Shown here: piece by piece, positions 16,937 to 27,275 of the stretch
How the letters are laid out: each line of letters opens with the position of its first letter
How positions within the stretch are numbered: the stretch's first letter is position 1
Source of the DNA: Planctomycetia bacterium
GTDB taxonomy: Bacteria > Planctomycetota > Planctomycetia > Pirellulales > Thermoguttaceae
Assembly (NCBI GenBank): GCA_030527185.1
Contig: JAUNBF010000024.1
Span: 1-50,232, forward strand
Length of the DNA stretch: 50,232 nt
Direction: 5' to 3'
Position numbers and translations under genes: made by a program
The notes under the pieces: model-generated
Seen by the model: only the letters and a program-made list of their open reading frames with translations
What the model was told of the DNA's origin: nothing
The model's database searches: none

Positions 16937-19690
16937 ATGCTACAAAAATTTCGTTTTTGGGCAGTACTGTTCGCGGCTTTTTCGTTAGAAATGACGGAGG
17001 CGAAAGATTTTTACGTCTCCCCCAACGGCACCGAGTCGGGAACAGGCGAAATTTCGGCTCCCTTTGTCACCCTCCCACAAGCACAAGCCGCCGTGCGGGA
17101 GTTTCGGAAAAATCATGCGGAACCGGTCACGGTTTGGCTGCGGGAAGGGACGTATTTTCTGGAAGAGCCGCTCCGTTTCACGCCGGAAGATTCGGGGAGT
17201 GCGGACGCGCCGATTCAGTACCGAGCCTGCCTGAAATCGGACGGAACGCCGGAGAAGGTGGTTCTGTCGGGAGGGAAAGAGGTTTCCGGCTGGCAGGACG
17301 AAGGGGACGGACTTTTTTCCGCCGCGTTGGACTTGCCGGAAGAGGTGGGAACGCAACTGTTTGTGGAAATTCCCAGTGGCGAAATCCGTCGAGCTATCCG
17401 TGCCCGGTCGCCGAACGTACACCCGGAAGACGCGTCGCAGTCGTACTTCTTTGCGCGTCGGATGGATCTGAAGAAACACCAGTGCCTGAGTATGCGAACG
17501 GTGCCGGGGACGCTGGATAAGTGGATTCTGGACGCGGATGGGAAGATTCTCCCCGACGCTCAGATCGTGACATTCCAAAAGTGGAGTACGTCATTCAATC
17601 GGGTGCAGGATTTTTCGCCCAAAACGGGTCGGGTGACGTTTTCCCGGTCGTCGGGCGGGTTTTATTTTTCACAATACAATCGGTTTTATGTGGAAAATGT
17701 CCGTGCCGCGCTGGACGCTCCGGGAGAATGGTATCTCGATCGGCAGGAAAAGCGAATTTTTTATAAACCGCGAAAAGAAGAGGACTTATCGCAATGCCGC
17801 GTCACGATCACGACACTTCCGCAGACGCTTGTGAAAGTGGAGGGGGACTGGCAAAACGAGCGGCCGGTGGCGTATTTGACGTTTCGTGATTGGACGTTTT
17901 CGTTCACCGACGCGGATCTTTCGCCCGACTATCCCAACAGCGTCCAGGCCGCGCACACGCAAAAAGGGGCATTCGACGCGGTGGGAATGCACCATTGCGG
18001 GATAGAGCGGTGTACATTTGCGCACCTCGGCGAACACGCGATTCGGCTGATGGAAGGGTGTCACCACAACACGATTCAGCAAAACCATCTTTACGACCTC
18101 GGAGGGGGCGGGATAGCGCTGGCCGCGATTCCCAACGGAGTACCGTCCGACGCGGCTCGCACGTCGCACAATCTTCTCCACAACAACCTGATTCACCACG
18201 GCGGAAACCTCTTCCACGCGGCTTGCGGCATCTTTTTCGCGGGGATGGCGGCGCACAATCAGGTGACGCACAACGACGTTTCCAATTTCTACTGGGCCGC
18301 CATGCAGTTTGGCTGGTGCTGGACGGCAGACAGCCCGGCGTACACGGAGGAGAACGAGATTGCGTGGAACCACATCCACCACATCGGCAGTGGCGTCCTC
18401 TGCGACCTGGCAGGCATCTACACCTTGGGCAACTCGACCGGCACACGGCTCCACCACAACCTCATCCACGATACCGCCCGTTTCCTGCGTGGCAAGGAGG
18501 GTTACGGCGGCTGGGGAATCTATCTCGACCAGGGGAGTTGCAACATTACGGTGGAAAACAACGTCGTTTACAACACCCAGGATGGTGGCCTTCACCTGCA
18601 CAATTCGTGCTATCCATTTAACAATCGCGTTTACAACAACCTGTTTGGCTTTTCCGTAAACAATGCCATGGCGCGGAACAATACGCAGAACGCGAAGGAA
18701 TATCCTTTCGGCGTGGCAATCGAACGGAATATCATCTTTAGTGACAATCCCGTCATGCTGGCGGGAAGTGGATTTGCGCGGGATCAGAAAGTGATTCTGA
18801 ACCGCAACTGCTACTGGTGCTACACCGCGCCCGCCGAATTTTACGAAAAAACGCTCTCCCAATGGCAGACCGAATCGGGACTCGACACCGAAAGTATCGT
18901 GGCCGACCCACTTTTTCAAGACGCACACCGATACGATTTTCGTCTGAAGCCAAATTCGCCGGCGTTGGCTCTCGGTTTTCAGGAATTCGACGTTTCGCAG
19001 GCCGGTTTGCGGGGAGACGAATCGTGGAAAGCTCTGGCCGCCACCGTCCAACACCGTGCGATCGAAGTCCATACCGAGGAGCCGGAAAACCTGACGTACC
19101 GTGAGACGTTTGAAAACTACGAGCCGGGCGACCTTCCCGATCTCCTTTTCTGCTCCTTTACGGGTGGAAACGACAATATCCAGGTGAGTGACGAGGCCGC
19201 GTTTGAGGGGAAACAGTCGCTGCGAGTGACCGACGCGGCCGACTTGACGTATGGCTACGATCCCCACTTTGCCATCCAGCAGAAATTTCCCGAAGGCCTT
19301 ATCGAACAGACTTTTGCGCTGCGTCTGGAAAAGGGTTATCCCCTCCTCTGCGAGTGGCGGGAATACAAGGGAGGGGCTTACAAAATCGGTCCGGTAGTGC
19401 GTGTGGATGGCGAAGGTGCCGTCTGGGTACATCACCAGAAACAGACCAAAATTCCGCACAATCAGTGGGTTTCCGTCGCCATTCGCTGTGAAAATGGTGG
19501 AAAGACGAGTGACCAGTCACGTACCTGGACGCTGATCATCACCTGTCCAGGCGAAAAACCGCAGATTTTTGAGAATCTCCCCCTGTCGGAAGGGTTTCAG
19601 ACGGTCGATTGGATGGGGTTCATTTCCCCTGGCAAGGAGGCTGTTTCGTTTTGGCTGGACAATCTTCAGGTAGATTCCTTGAAGCAATGA
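16937..19690 (+). CDS. Exported parallel beta-helix protein, GH141-like
   Basis: This 917-residue protein has a signal peptide (to about EA-KD). It opens with the segment typical of right-handed beta-helix glycan-active proteins: FYVSPNGTESGTG, PFVTLPQAQAAVREFR, VTVWLREGTYFLEEPLRFT, EDSGSADAPIQYRA, VVLSGGKEVSGW. The middle (~340-620) is a series of Asn/His-rich rungs such as NTIQQNHLYDLGGGGIAL, HNLLHNNLIHHGG and ITVENNVVYNTQDGG, a pectate-lyase-like fold. The last ~200 residues are a beta-sandwich, possibly a LamG-like domain. The N-terminal layout is most like GH141 (fucosidase/xylanase), but a lyase or another beta-helix hydrolase is possible. AAAGGAA precedes the start. Its stop overlaps the next gene's ATG. 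Confidence 0.75.
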   Translation: MLQKFRFWAVLFAAFSLEMTEAKDFYVSPNGTESGTGEISAPFVTLPQAQAAVREFRKNHAEPVTVWLREGTYFLEEPLRFTPEDSGSADAPIQYRACLKSDGTPEKVVLSGGKEVSGWQDEGDGLFSAALDLPEEVGTQLFVEIPSGEIRRAIRARSPNVHPEDASQSYFFARRMDLKKHQCLSMRTVPGTLDKWILDADGKILPDAQIVTFQKWSTSFNRVQDFSPKTGRVTFSRSSGGFYFSQYNRFYVENVRAALDAPGEWYLDRQEKRIFYKPRKEEDLSQCRVTITTLPQTLVKVEGDWQNERPVAYLTFRDWTFSFTDADLSPDYPNSVQAAHTQKGAFDAVGMHHCGIERCTFAHLGEHAIRLMEGCHHNTIQQNHLYDLGGGGIALAAIPNGVPSDAARTSHNLLHNNLIHHGGNLFHAACGIFFAGMAAHNQVTHNDVSNFYWAAMQFGWCWTADSPAYTEENEIAWNHIHHIGSGVLCDLAGIYTLGNSTGTRLHHNLIHDTARFLRGKEGYGGWGIYLDQGSCNITVENNVVYNTQDGGLHLHNSCYPFNNRVYNNLFGFSVNNAMARNNTQNAKEYPFGVAIERNIIFSDNPVMLAGSGFARDQKVILNRNCYWCYTAPAEFYEKTLSQWQTESGLDTESIVADPLFQDAHRYDFRLKPNSPALALGFQEFDVSQAGLRGDESWKALAATVQHRAIEVHTEEPENLTYRETFENYEPGDLPDLLFCSFTGGNDNIQVSDEAAFEGKQSLRVTDAADLTYGYDPHFAIQQKFPEGLIEQTFALRLEKGYPLLCEWREYKGGAYKIGPVVRVDGEGAVWVHHQKQTKIPHNQWVSVAIRCENGGKTSDQSRTWTLIITCPGEKPQIFENLPLSEGFQTVDWMGFISPGKEAVSFWLDNLQVDSLKQ

Positions 19691-20661
19691 AAGTGACTAT
19701 GTTTCGTATTTTGCTTGTTTGGGGAAGTCTGTTTTGCGGACTTTCCTTAACCATTGGTCAGGAGCCGGAAAAACATTGGCTGGACCCGGCCAATCGGTTC
19801 GTCCCGAAAATGCAGACGTTGGGCGGTTTTTACTTTTGGCAGGACATCCGTTTTCAAGGGGAATGGCGGATTCAGTACAACGTTTTTCTGAAACATTACC
19901 GCCTCCTCAATCCTCAATCGGTACAGTACGCCATCGGTTCCCTGAAAACGTGCGAAACGGAGCTTCAGGCGCAAAATCTCCCCCCGATGCAAGGTCGTGT
20001 CCTGATTCTGGTGCATGGTTTCGGTGCGAATCGCCTCCTGCTCCAGCGTATGGCGGGCTGGTTTCGGCAACGGGGACATTATTCCGCGGTCTTGAATGTC
20101 ACCTACCCCTCCACCAGCGTCACGATTCAGGAACAAGCCGCCGTTATCGGGAAAATTGTCGAGCGTCTGGAAGGTGTCGAATCAATCGACCTGGTGGGGC
20201 ACAGTCTTGGGAGCCTGATTCTGCGATGTTATCTCGGCAATCCCCCCGGAGGTACGCCAGGCACACTTCCCGACCCACGTATCCACCGTTTTGTCCAGAT
20301 TTGTCCGCCCAACCAGGGTTCCGCTCTGGCAGCACGAGCCAATCAAGCCCATTTGAGTGAGGTTTTTTCCCTCCTTCCCCTGCACGATTTAGGCCAGGAT
20401 GGAGAAACGCTCCAGGAACTTTGCGGCACGCCCGCCTGCGAGTTTGGCATCATTGCTGGCGGCAAAGGGGATGACCAGGGCTACTCCCCCACACTTCCCG
20501 GTGATGACGATTTTGTCATCTCCGTCTCGACCACCCCCCTCCCCGGAGCCAGCGACTATCTCCTCCTCCCCGGTATGCACTCCGTCATTCCCAACACCCT
20601 TGCCACCTTCGAATACGTCGAACGTTTCCTGGAAACCGGTGCCTTCCAAAATGCCCCGTAA
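19687..20661 (+). CDS. Exported alpha/beta hydrolase (lipase/esterase-like)
   Basis: This is a 324-residue protein. The ATG at 19687 overlaps the preceding stop as ATGA; another ATG 12 nt on is possible, and both give a signal peptide (FRILLVWGSLFCGLSLTIG). The oxyanion-hole segment LILVHGFGANRLL is at ~106-118, the nucleophile elbow GHSLG has Ser173, and a C-terminal DDDFVISV, then LPGMHSVIPN, supply a likely Asp and His. The layout resembles lipase class 2 and PGAP1-type hydrolases. Tight coupling to the beta-helix protein suggests they act together, perhaps on acylated polysaccharide; that is inference. Confidence 0.82.
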   Translation: MKVTMFRILLVWGSLFCGLSLTIGQEPEKHWLDPANRFVPKMQTLGGFYFWQDIRFQGEWRIQYNVFLKHYRLLNPQSVQYAIGSLKTCETELQAQNLPPMQGRVLILVHGFGANRLLLQRMAGWFRQRGHYSAVLNVTYPSTSVTIQEQAAVIGKIVERLEGVESIDLVGHSLGSLILRCYLGNPPGGTPGTLPDPRIHRFVQICPPNQGSALAARANQAHLSEVFSLLPLHDLGQDGETLQELCGTPACEFGIIAGGKGDDQGYSPTLPGDDDFVISVSTTPLPGASDYLLLPGMHSVIPNTLATFEYVERFLETGAFQNAP

Positions 20662-20962
20662 AAGATAATTGATAATTGAAGGGGTGGTATTTTGTAGTGT
20701 TTAGAGGGATGAGGTGGGGTATGGCGGAACGACGTTTCATTGTCAAATGGTAAGTGGGAGGGACTTGGGGGAGTGAATCCGAAAAACACCAGTGGATGAA
20801 GCATAATTGGTGATTTGGAACGTCTGTCCTTGCCAAAATTTTGGAATGTGGTAGGATGATAGAAGGTGTCGGCAGTCCAGTGATAAATCTTCAGGGCAGG
20901 AACGGGAAGGACACTTCGAGGCTGACAGAACAGAATCACTCGATTTTTGGAAGGAGGAACGG
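20662..20962. other. Intergenic region with a GATAATTGATAATTG motif
   Basis: This 301-nt spacer precedes the isocitrate dehydrogenase gene. A GATAATTGATAATTGA stretch lies just after the hydrolase stop (about 20665-20680) and recurs near 32983 and 50193. A possible weak promoter (TTGCCA, 16 bp, TAGGAT) lies near 20834-20861. No gene is seen. Confidence 0.45.
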
Positions 20963-22054
20963 ATGGCTTACGAGGTAACATTGATTACAGGCGACGGTGT
21001 GGGACCGGAATTGGCGGCGGCGGCACGCCAGTGTGTGGACGCCACAGGAGTGGCAATCAACTGGGATGTGCAGGAAGCGGGAATCGACGTGATGGAACGG
21101 ATCGGAACGCCTTTGCCGGAGAGTCTTATGGAAAGTCTGAAGCGGACTCGTTGTGCTTTGAAAGCCCCCATCACCACTCCGGTGGGAACCGGTTTCCGAA
21201 GTATCAACGTCCACCTGCGACAGGCCCTGGGACTTTATGCCTGTGTCCGTCCATGCAAATATTATCCCGGCGTCCGTTCCTATTTCGACAAAGTTCCCGT
21301 GGATATTGTGATTATGCGGGAAAATACGGAAGACCTCTATGCGGGGATTGAATTTGAGCGTGGCAGCGAAGAGTGCGAAAAACTCTACGATTACATCAAT
21401 TCCATCAGTCCGAAAAAAATCAAGTCAGGCCGAGACGAGACAGGTATCTCGATCAAACCGATCAGTGTTTCGGGCACGGAAAAAATCATCCGCTATTCTT
21501 TTGAGTATGCGCGAAAAAACAATCGGAAAAAAGTCACCGCCGTACACAAGGCCAACATCATGAAATTTTCCGATGGTCTCTGGCTGCAAACCTGCCGTGA
21601 TGTGGCCGAGCAATACCCGGACATTGCCTTTGAAGACCGGATTGTCGATAATATGTGTATGCAGTTGGTCCAGAAACCGGAGTTGTACGACGTGATTTGT
21701 CTTCCCAACCTCTATGGCGACATCCTCAGCGATTTGGCTGCCGGGCTGGTTGGTGGCCTGGGTGTTGCGCCGGGTGCCAATATCGGCGATGGTGGAGCAG
21801 TTTTTGAAGCGACTCACGGAAGTGCCCCCAAATACAAAGGTCTCAACAAAGTGAATCCGACAGCGCTGATTCTCAGTGGCGTTCTGCTACTGCGTCACCT
21901 CCATGAAAATGCTGCCGCGGATAAGCTGGAAAATGCCGTTGCGGAAGTGATTCGGGAAGGGAAGTCGGTGACATACGACATGAAAGCAGACCGTAACGAT
22001 CCTACGGCTGTCGGAACGCGGGAAATGGCCGACGCGATTTGTGAAAAGTGTTGA
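20963..22054 (+). CDS. NAD-type isocitrate dehydrogenase
   Basis: A 363-residue member of the isocitrate/isopropylmalate dehydrogenase family. GDGVGPEL is at the N-terminus. [20 protein letters not shown] and [10 protein letters not shown] carry the substrate-loop Ser and Arg residues typical of isocitrate rather than isopropylmalate enzymes. [25 protein letters not shown], the metal-binding [17 protein letters not shown] and the cofactor segment [22 protein letters not shown] follow. Short length and these motifs point to the NAD-dependent type making 2-oxoglutarate. It has a strong ribosome binding site, GGAGG. gdhA, which uses 2-oxoglutarate, is in the window but far away. Confidence 0.88.
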   Translation: MAYEVTLITGDGVGPELAAAARQCVDATGVAINWDVQEAGIDVMERIGTPLPESLMESLKRTRCALKAPITTPVGTGFRSINVHLRQALGLYACVRPCKYYPGVRSYFDKVPVDIVIMRENTEDLYAGIEFERGSEECEKLYDYINSISPKKIKSGRDETGISIKPISVSGTEKIIRYSFEYARKNNRKKVTAVHKANIMKFSDGLWLQTCRDVAEQYPDIAFEDRIVDNMCMQLVQKPELYDVICLPNLYGDILSDLAAGLVGGLGVAPGANIGDGGAVFEATHGSAPKYKGLNKVNPTALILSGVLLLRHLHENAAADKLENAVAEVIREGKSVTYDMKADRNDPTAVGTREMADAICEKC

Positions 22055-22214
22055 CTCGCGCTCTGTCCAACTCCTAAATATCATGAGTTATAACACGACT
22101 ACCCAGGAAAACGCGGTATCCCATCCATCATTATCAAGTATCAGTCAATTATCCATTTAACAGTGCGCTCGTGGGAGACCGGACATGGAAGAATCCGTGG
22201 CATAAAAAATGCCC

Positions 22215-22243
22215 TAGGCAAAAAGGCGGGATTTCGCTATAAT
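22215..22243 (+). promoter_or_regulatory. Possible promoter of the large lipoprotein gene
   Basis: A perfect TATAAT (22238-22243) has TAGGCA 17 bp upstream (22215-22220). The leader would be about 40 nt. Confidence 0.45.
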
Positions 22244-22288
22244 TCCTGACCGATTTTGTTTTGGGAAGAAAATCCGCCGACAGTCTCC

Positions 22289-25200
22289 ATGAAACGCCTG
22301 ATTTTGATATTTTGCCTGGGATTGATTGCGTGTACCGCGCGAGGGGAAAGCACGTCGACGGTACGTCTGCGCATCACCTGGGGTGGTGAGGCGGAAAAAT
22401 GGTACGGTGAGATGGTGGCCAATACCGGCGTGATTCGGGAATTGTTGCCTTTGGGGGTCGATACGGAATTTCCGGGAGGGGCCTGGATTGTCAACGGTAC
22501 TGTCCAGGTTCGCCAGGCGGTCGAGAAGAGTTTCAACGGTATCGACATAACGCTTCCTTATCGGGAGGATGGTTTTCTGCAATTCCGATTTGCGGCAGGG
22601 GAAAATTTTCGGGATTTGCCGTGGCAGAAAGTGCCGTTGAAGCAGGTTTTGAAGGAAGGCACCGTCCTTCCTCTGGAGACCACGGGGAAGAAGTGCCACA
22701 TTTCGATTCGCCGTGTGCCGGGGGATGGATTGCGAATCCATCTGGAACGTCCGGTGTTGGTCTATGCGCCGGGAGAGAAATTTCGATGCACGGTAGTCCC
22801 AACGCACCTTCCCGTTCCTGCCAACACGAAAGGGGAGTTGCATATTCAGCTTTTTCGCGGACGGGAAACGTTTGAAATCCATCACGACAGGAAAAATAAT
22901 CTCGCTCTCGGTTCACCGATTCCGGTACCCATGGATCTTTCGTTGCCACAGGAGGAAGGGGTTTACGACCTGGTTCTGACGCTGAAAACGAACCGTCTCG
23001 GAAACAAGGTGATGGAGCCTCTTTCCCGGCCTCTGACGACCGGTCCGTTGGCAGGGACGAAACTCGATCCGATGCAGACACTTCTGGAACGTCGGGTTCA
23101 GTTGATTGTGATTGCTCCTGAAAACCGCGTTTTAGGGGCTTCTTCCGGCGATTGGGAAAGTCGTCTGGTAGTGGAAATCGATCCGACACAGGCGTGTTGG
23201 TGGGATTCGTTGCAGCAGTCTTCGTTCCAGTTCATGCGTTGGAAACGGACGCACTCCGAATCGATCGGCAGTGGCGACTGGAAAACATCCACCCTCCCCA
23301 TCGGTCCGGTGGCCGAGTTGCCGCACAAAGGGGGACGGGTTGGGAAAACGCTTTCCGGGAAGGAGGATGAGGGAAAGAATGTTTCCTGGGAAGCCTATCC
23401 CCTGACGGTCGAAAAAACAGGTTTTCCGCACATTCTGGAAGTGGAGTATCCCGAAGGAATCGAGCAGTCGTTGGGAATCAGCATTCTGGAACCGAACGCG
23501 GCCGGAGCGATCATTCCGATTGGATTGGATTCGGGCGTGAATGTTCCACCGGACTATTTGCGGAGGTTGGGGAAAAACACGGCACGTTGGCAGAAACATC
23601 GGATTCTCTTCTGGCCGAAGAGTAAAACGCCAGTGGTTTTGCTGACCAACCGCCACCCGGAGAATTCCGCTTTCTACGGCAAAATCCGCATTTTGCAAGT
23701 CGGCAACAAGCTCCCCCCGCAATTTACCAGAGAGGAAAAGGAACGTCTGGCCGGGAATCGTCTGATCGCGACGATGTTTACGAAGCCGATTTTCCCGGAA
23801 TGTTTTTCCGCCACGGAAATGAGTGGTGATTCGGTCGATTTCAGCATGGATGACTGGATCACATTTTACGATGCCACCTGCCGATTGCTGGAGTACCTGA
23901 ATCATGTCGGTTATGGCGGGGTGATGATGAATGTGTACGCGGATGGAAGTTCGATTTATCCCAGTTCGCTCCTGAATCCCACCCCCCGTTATGACAGTGG
24001 TATCTTTTTCCCCACGGCTCAGGACGAGGTGCGAAAAGATGTGCTGGAAATGATGTTGCGCCTGTTTCATCGTGAACGGCTCACGCTGATTCCGGGGATG
24101 GATTTCTCGTCGCCGATTCCTGAACTGGAGGTGGCGGCACGTTTTCCAGGTGCTCAGGAACTCCCCCAAGAGCGAATTCCTCCCGGATTCCTGCGTTGGC
24201 ACGATCTGAAAGGGGAGGAAATGACACAGACACTCCCCCATTTGCGACAGGGTGCTCCTTATTATAACATTCTCCATCCGTATGTGCAGGAAGTGGTGCT
24301 GCGGAGTATGGCGGAAGTGGTCGAACGCTATTCCCACCATCCGTCGTTCGGAGGGATTGCTCTTCAGCTTCATGCCAACAGTTTTCTGGTTCTCCCGTCG
24401 CCGCAATGGGGAATGGATGCTTACACCATTGAGCAATTTGCCCGTGAAACGAAACACCCGCTTCCCGCCAGCTACGAAGAACGTGTCCGGTATCTCTCCG
24501 CTCAGGGGGCTTCCGCGTGGATGGCCTGGCGAGCTTCCCGAATGACGTTGTTTTATCGGCGGGCGGCAGGTTTGCTGGCTCATGTGCCTCATGCGCAGCT
24601 CTATTTGGTGGGAACCGATTTACTGACTGCCGAAGACCATCCCGAACTGACGCCGCACCTCTCCCGCAGCACGACGGCCGAAGAAGTCCTCCTGCGATGT
24701 GGGCTGGATATCGAGGCTCTTCGCAAAATTCCCAAACTGGCTTTTCCGCGTCCACAACGAATTACGCCGAATCTGCCGTTGCCGCGGAACATGGTCGATT
24801 TGCAGTGGCTCCAAACGCCTGGAACGTTTCGGGCATTTCAATCCCAAACAACGCCGGGAAGCGTTTTTTTCCATCCGGCACAGACCCTTCGGCTGAGTGA
24901 TTTCGACGCGCAGAGTCCCTTTTTGCCGACGTATACCTGGTTATGCACGACGTTTTCGCAGGCAGGTGACGCGAATCGACGTCGTTTTGCGGAAAGTCTG
25001 GCAATGATGGAGGCAGGCGTGATTCTGGATGGTGGGTGGATGCCTGCGCTGGGGCAAGAAGATGCCATCCGGGAGACGATTCGCATTCTGCGGCAACTGC
25101 CCAACGGACGTTTTTCCTCCGCCATGATGACTTCCATGAACGACCGTCGAAGCCAGCCGGTCATTTTTCGCTCCCTTTCGCAAAAGGGAAACAATTATGC

Positions 25201-26350
25201 CTACGCGGTCAATCTAACCCCTTTTCCCATCGAAGGACGTGTCCGGCTGCAATCGTCCGTGGCCGGGCAATTGCCTCCTCAGGTGGTGCGGCTGGTCAAT
25301 GGCGAAAGCACTTCGCTGGGACAGGACGAAGAGGGGATGTACTGGCACGTCACGCTGGCTCCCTATCAGATCGAAGCGATTTATTTTGCCGGAACGCCGA
25401 TTTTGCTCTGCGACCCGGTTGCCTTTTTCTCCGGCGACATTCGGACGGCCTTTCAGGAACAATACCAACTCCTCCAGCAAAAATTACAAGGTCTGCGCCA
25501 TCCCACCCTTTACATGGGGTTGGAAAATGCCAGTTTCGAGAACGTCTCGACGAGCGAATCGGTCATCCCCGGCTGGCAGGTCAATCTCCTCTCTCCATCG
25601 GGATTAAAACCGGCGGAAAGTGCCCGCGAAAAAGCGGTCGTCCGGCTGGATCACCAGGAGTCCCATTCGGGAAATACCTCCCTCTACCTCGCCTCTCAGG
25701 GTGATTCGCTGCGGGTTTGGAGCCATCCGTTCGTTTCCAGTCCTACCGGGCGGCTGTCCGTCGCGGTCTGGATGAAAACACGTTCCACCGTGGCTCCCCC
25801 CCTACGATTTCTCCTGGAAGGAAAATGCAATGGCAAAAAATTTTACCGCATTGCCGACCTGACGCACTCTCCCCAAAAAATCACATCCCAGTGGACACCT
25901 CTAACCATCAATGTCAATGATCTGCCGTTGGATGAGACGTTGGAACTGCGGATTGGGTTTGAATTGGCGGGAAGTGGGGAAATCTGGATGGACAACCTGC
26001 AACTCTCCGACATGAATTTCACTTCCGAGGAACAAAAACAACTCGCGGAAATCTTCTCCACCTTCGGAACGCGGATTCAAAAAGGGGATATCGTGCCCTG
26101 CGTCAGTATTCTGGAAAGTTACTGGATGCGGTTCCTCCAAGCCAACGTCGGCACCTCCGCCATGCCAACGCTCGTCGCCAGCCATACGGAACCAGCCCCC
26201 GCACACTCTCCGCCTCCCACAACTCCCCCACCCACCCCACCGCTCGTTTCGGAAAAATCCCTTCCCCAACTCCCCCCTCCGCCCCAGGAAACCTCTCCCG
26301 AAAAGAAAAAATCCTACCTCCAGAAAATGAAAGATTGGCTCCCCTGGTAG
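22289..26350 (+). CDS. Large exported lipoprotein, possible GH10-like barrel
   Basis: This is a 1353-residue protein of unknown function. The start at 22289 gives a lipoprotein signal (MKRLILIFCLGLIAC, lipobox LIAC, acylated Cys15). No clear ribosome binding site is present, and the frame extends 11 codons upstream to a TTG. The N-terminal third is beta-rich. Residues ~530-760 (DDWITFYDATCRLLEYLNHVG, GGVMMNVYADGSS, LTLIPGMDFSSP, FGGIALQLHANSF) read like a TIM barrel of the family-10-like glycosidase (DUF187) kind; this is a weak match. A beta-sandwich resembling a carbohydrate-binding module is at ~1080-1260. The tail is Pro-rich (SPPPTTPPPTPP) and ends in a Lys-rich amphipathic segment. Confidence 0.5.
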   Translation: MKRLILIFCLGLIACTARGESTSTVRLRITWGGEAEKWYGEMVANTGVIRELLPLGVDTEFPGGAWIVNGTVQVRQAVEKSFNGIDITLPYREDGFLQFRFAAGENFRDLPWQKVPLKQVLKEGTVLPLETTGKKCHISIRRVPGDGLRIHLERPVLVYAPGEKFRCTVVPTHLPVPANTKGELHIQLFRGRETFEIHHDRKNNLALGSPIPVPMDLSLPQEEGVYDLVLTLKTNRLGNKVMEPLSRPLTTGPLAGTKLDPMQTLLERRVQLIVIAPENRVLGASSGDWESRLVVEIDPTQACWWDSLQQSSFQFMRWKRTHSESIGSGDWKTSTLPIGPVAELPHKGGRVGKTLSGKEDEGKNVSWEAYPLTVEKTGFPHILEVEYPEGIEQSLGISILEPNAAGAIIPIGLDSGVNVPPDYLRRLGKNTARWQKHRILFWPKSKTPVVLLTNRHPENSAFYGKIRILQVGNKLPPQFTREEKERLAGNRLIATMFTKPIFPECFSATEMSGDSVDFSMDDWITFYDATCRLLEYLNHVGYGGVMMNVYADGSSIYPSSLLNPTPRYDSGIFFPTAQDEVRKDVLEMMLRLFHRERLTLIPGMDFSSPIPELEVAARFPGAQELPQERIPPGFLRWHDLKGEEMTQTLPHLRQGAPYYNILHPYVQEVVLRSMAEVVERYSHHPSFGGIALQLHANSFLVLPSPQWGMDAYTIEQFARETKHPLPASYEERVRYLSAQGASAWMAWRASRMTLFYRRAAGLLAHVPHAQLYLVGTDLLTAEDHPELTPHLSRSTTAEEVLLRCGLDIEALRKIPKLAFPRPQRITPNLPLPRNMVDLQWLQTPGTFRAFQSQTTPGSVFFHPAQTLRLSDFDAQSPFLPTYTWLCTTFSQAGDANRRRFAESLAMMEAGVILDGGWMPALGQEDAIRETIRILRQLPNGRFSSAMMTSMNDRRSQPVIFRSLSQKGNNYAYAVNLTPFPIEGRVRLQSSVAGQLPPQVVRLVNGESTSLGQDEEGMYWHVTLAPYQIEAIYFAGTPILLCDPVAFFSGDIRTAFQEQYQLLQQKLQGLRHPTLYMGLENASFENVSTSESVIPGWQVNLLSPSGLKPAESAREKAVVRLDHQESHSGNTSLYLASQGDSLRVWSHPFVSSPTGRLSVAVWMKTRSTVAPPLRFLLEGKCNGKKFYRIADLTHSPQKITSQWTPLTINVNDLPLDETLELRIGFELAGSGEIWMDNLQLSDMNFTSEEQKQLAEIFSTFGTRIQKGDIVPCVSILESYWMRFLQANVGTSAMPTLVASHTEPAPAHSPPPTTPPPTPPLVSEKSLPQLPPPPQETSPEKKKSYLQKMKDWLPW

Positions 26351-26493
26351 GGAGGAATTTCGTACGACGCTCTTCCACACCTTCCAATGGGGATGAGCGC
26401 GTTTCAGAAGGCTTTGTAGTTATTTGTGGATAATCCCCCACGCAAAAAGTAGGTTCGCAGGACAATCACGACCATTTCCTCACCCACCCTTTT

Positions 26494-27261
26494 CTACGGA
26501 ACATCTGTTCTCCCGCTTGCGCGATTTCCTTTTTGCCGCACCCGATACTTCTTCAATCGTCTGGGACGATGGTCTAAAACCTGCTCTCCCGCCAGACGAA
26601 CACCGCTGGCTGCCCATTCCTCCGCCTCTCGTGTGGCTGCTTGCAGACGTTCCTCCACAAGATGTTGAAATTCTTCCAGTTCCGAACGTTTCAGGTGCGG
26701 CGGAATCCAGATTTTCTCTTTTCCCAGAATACGCACTCTGGAAAATGGCCGTGGCACAGCAAAACGATCCCAGGAATGGAAACGCCAGGGACGATCCACT
26801 CCAATCCCGGTCGGAATGATCGGAAATCCAAGCCGGGATGCCAGAAAAATCGTTCCGAGCGACATCTTCCGACGCGGACCTTTCGGACCATCCGGCATCA
26901 TCGTGAGGTGATACCCTTCCTGACCCATCGCCAAAAGCCGTCGCAGAGCTTCCGTTCCACCACGGCTGCGCGAGCCGCGAAAAATCCGAAAACCCATGAA
27001 TTCCGCCAGGTGTGTGGCAATTTCCGCGTCGCGGTGCTGAGATGTCAACGAAACCATCCGGCAATGCCCAAAAAAACCGACGGGCAGAAGGAGGTACTCG
27101 TGCCAGAATGCGTAAATCATCGGTTGGCAGACCCAGTCCCCTTTCGGATCCACGTCCGCCTCCGCAACATGATAGCGGGCATCCAGCGTCGCACTGTACT
27201 TATCCCACGCACAGGCTCCCAACAATCCCACCAGTCGGCAAAACGATTTTGGCAGTCGCAT
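26494..27261 (-). CDS. DUF374 family lysophospholipid acyltransferase-like protein
   Basis: This 255-residue protein has motifs of the DUF374 branch of the acyltransferase superfamily: a catalytic-type His in FWHEYLLLP, SLTSQHRDAEI, FRGSRSRGGTEALRRLL, TMMPDGPKGPRRKMSLG and FLASRLGFPIIPTG. Members are thought to acylate lipid A or phospholipid precursors at the inner membrane; the substrate here is unknown. The C-terminal 35 residues are Arg/Lys-rich and go beyond the usual domain. AGGGGGA precedes the ATG. It begins 14 nt after argS, so the two genes are probably co-transcribed. Confidence 0.8.
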   Translation of the reverse strand: MRLPKSFCRLVGLLGACAWDKYSATLDARYHVAEADVDPKGDWVCQPMIYAFWHEYLLLPVGFFGHCRMVSLTSQHRDAEIATHLAEFMGFRIFRGSRSRGGTEALRRLLAMGQEGYHLTMMPDGPKGPRRKMSLGTIFLASRLGFPIIPTGIGVDRPWRFHSWDRFAVPRPFSRVRILGKEKIWIPPHLKRSELEEFQHLVEERLQAATREAEEWAASGVRLAGEQVLDHRPRRLKKYRVRQKGNRASGRTDVP

Positions 27262-27275
27262 TCCCCCTCACTATT

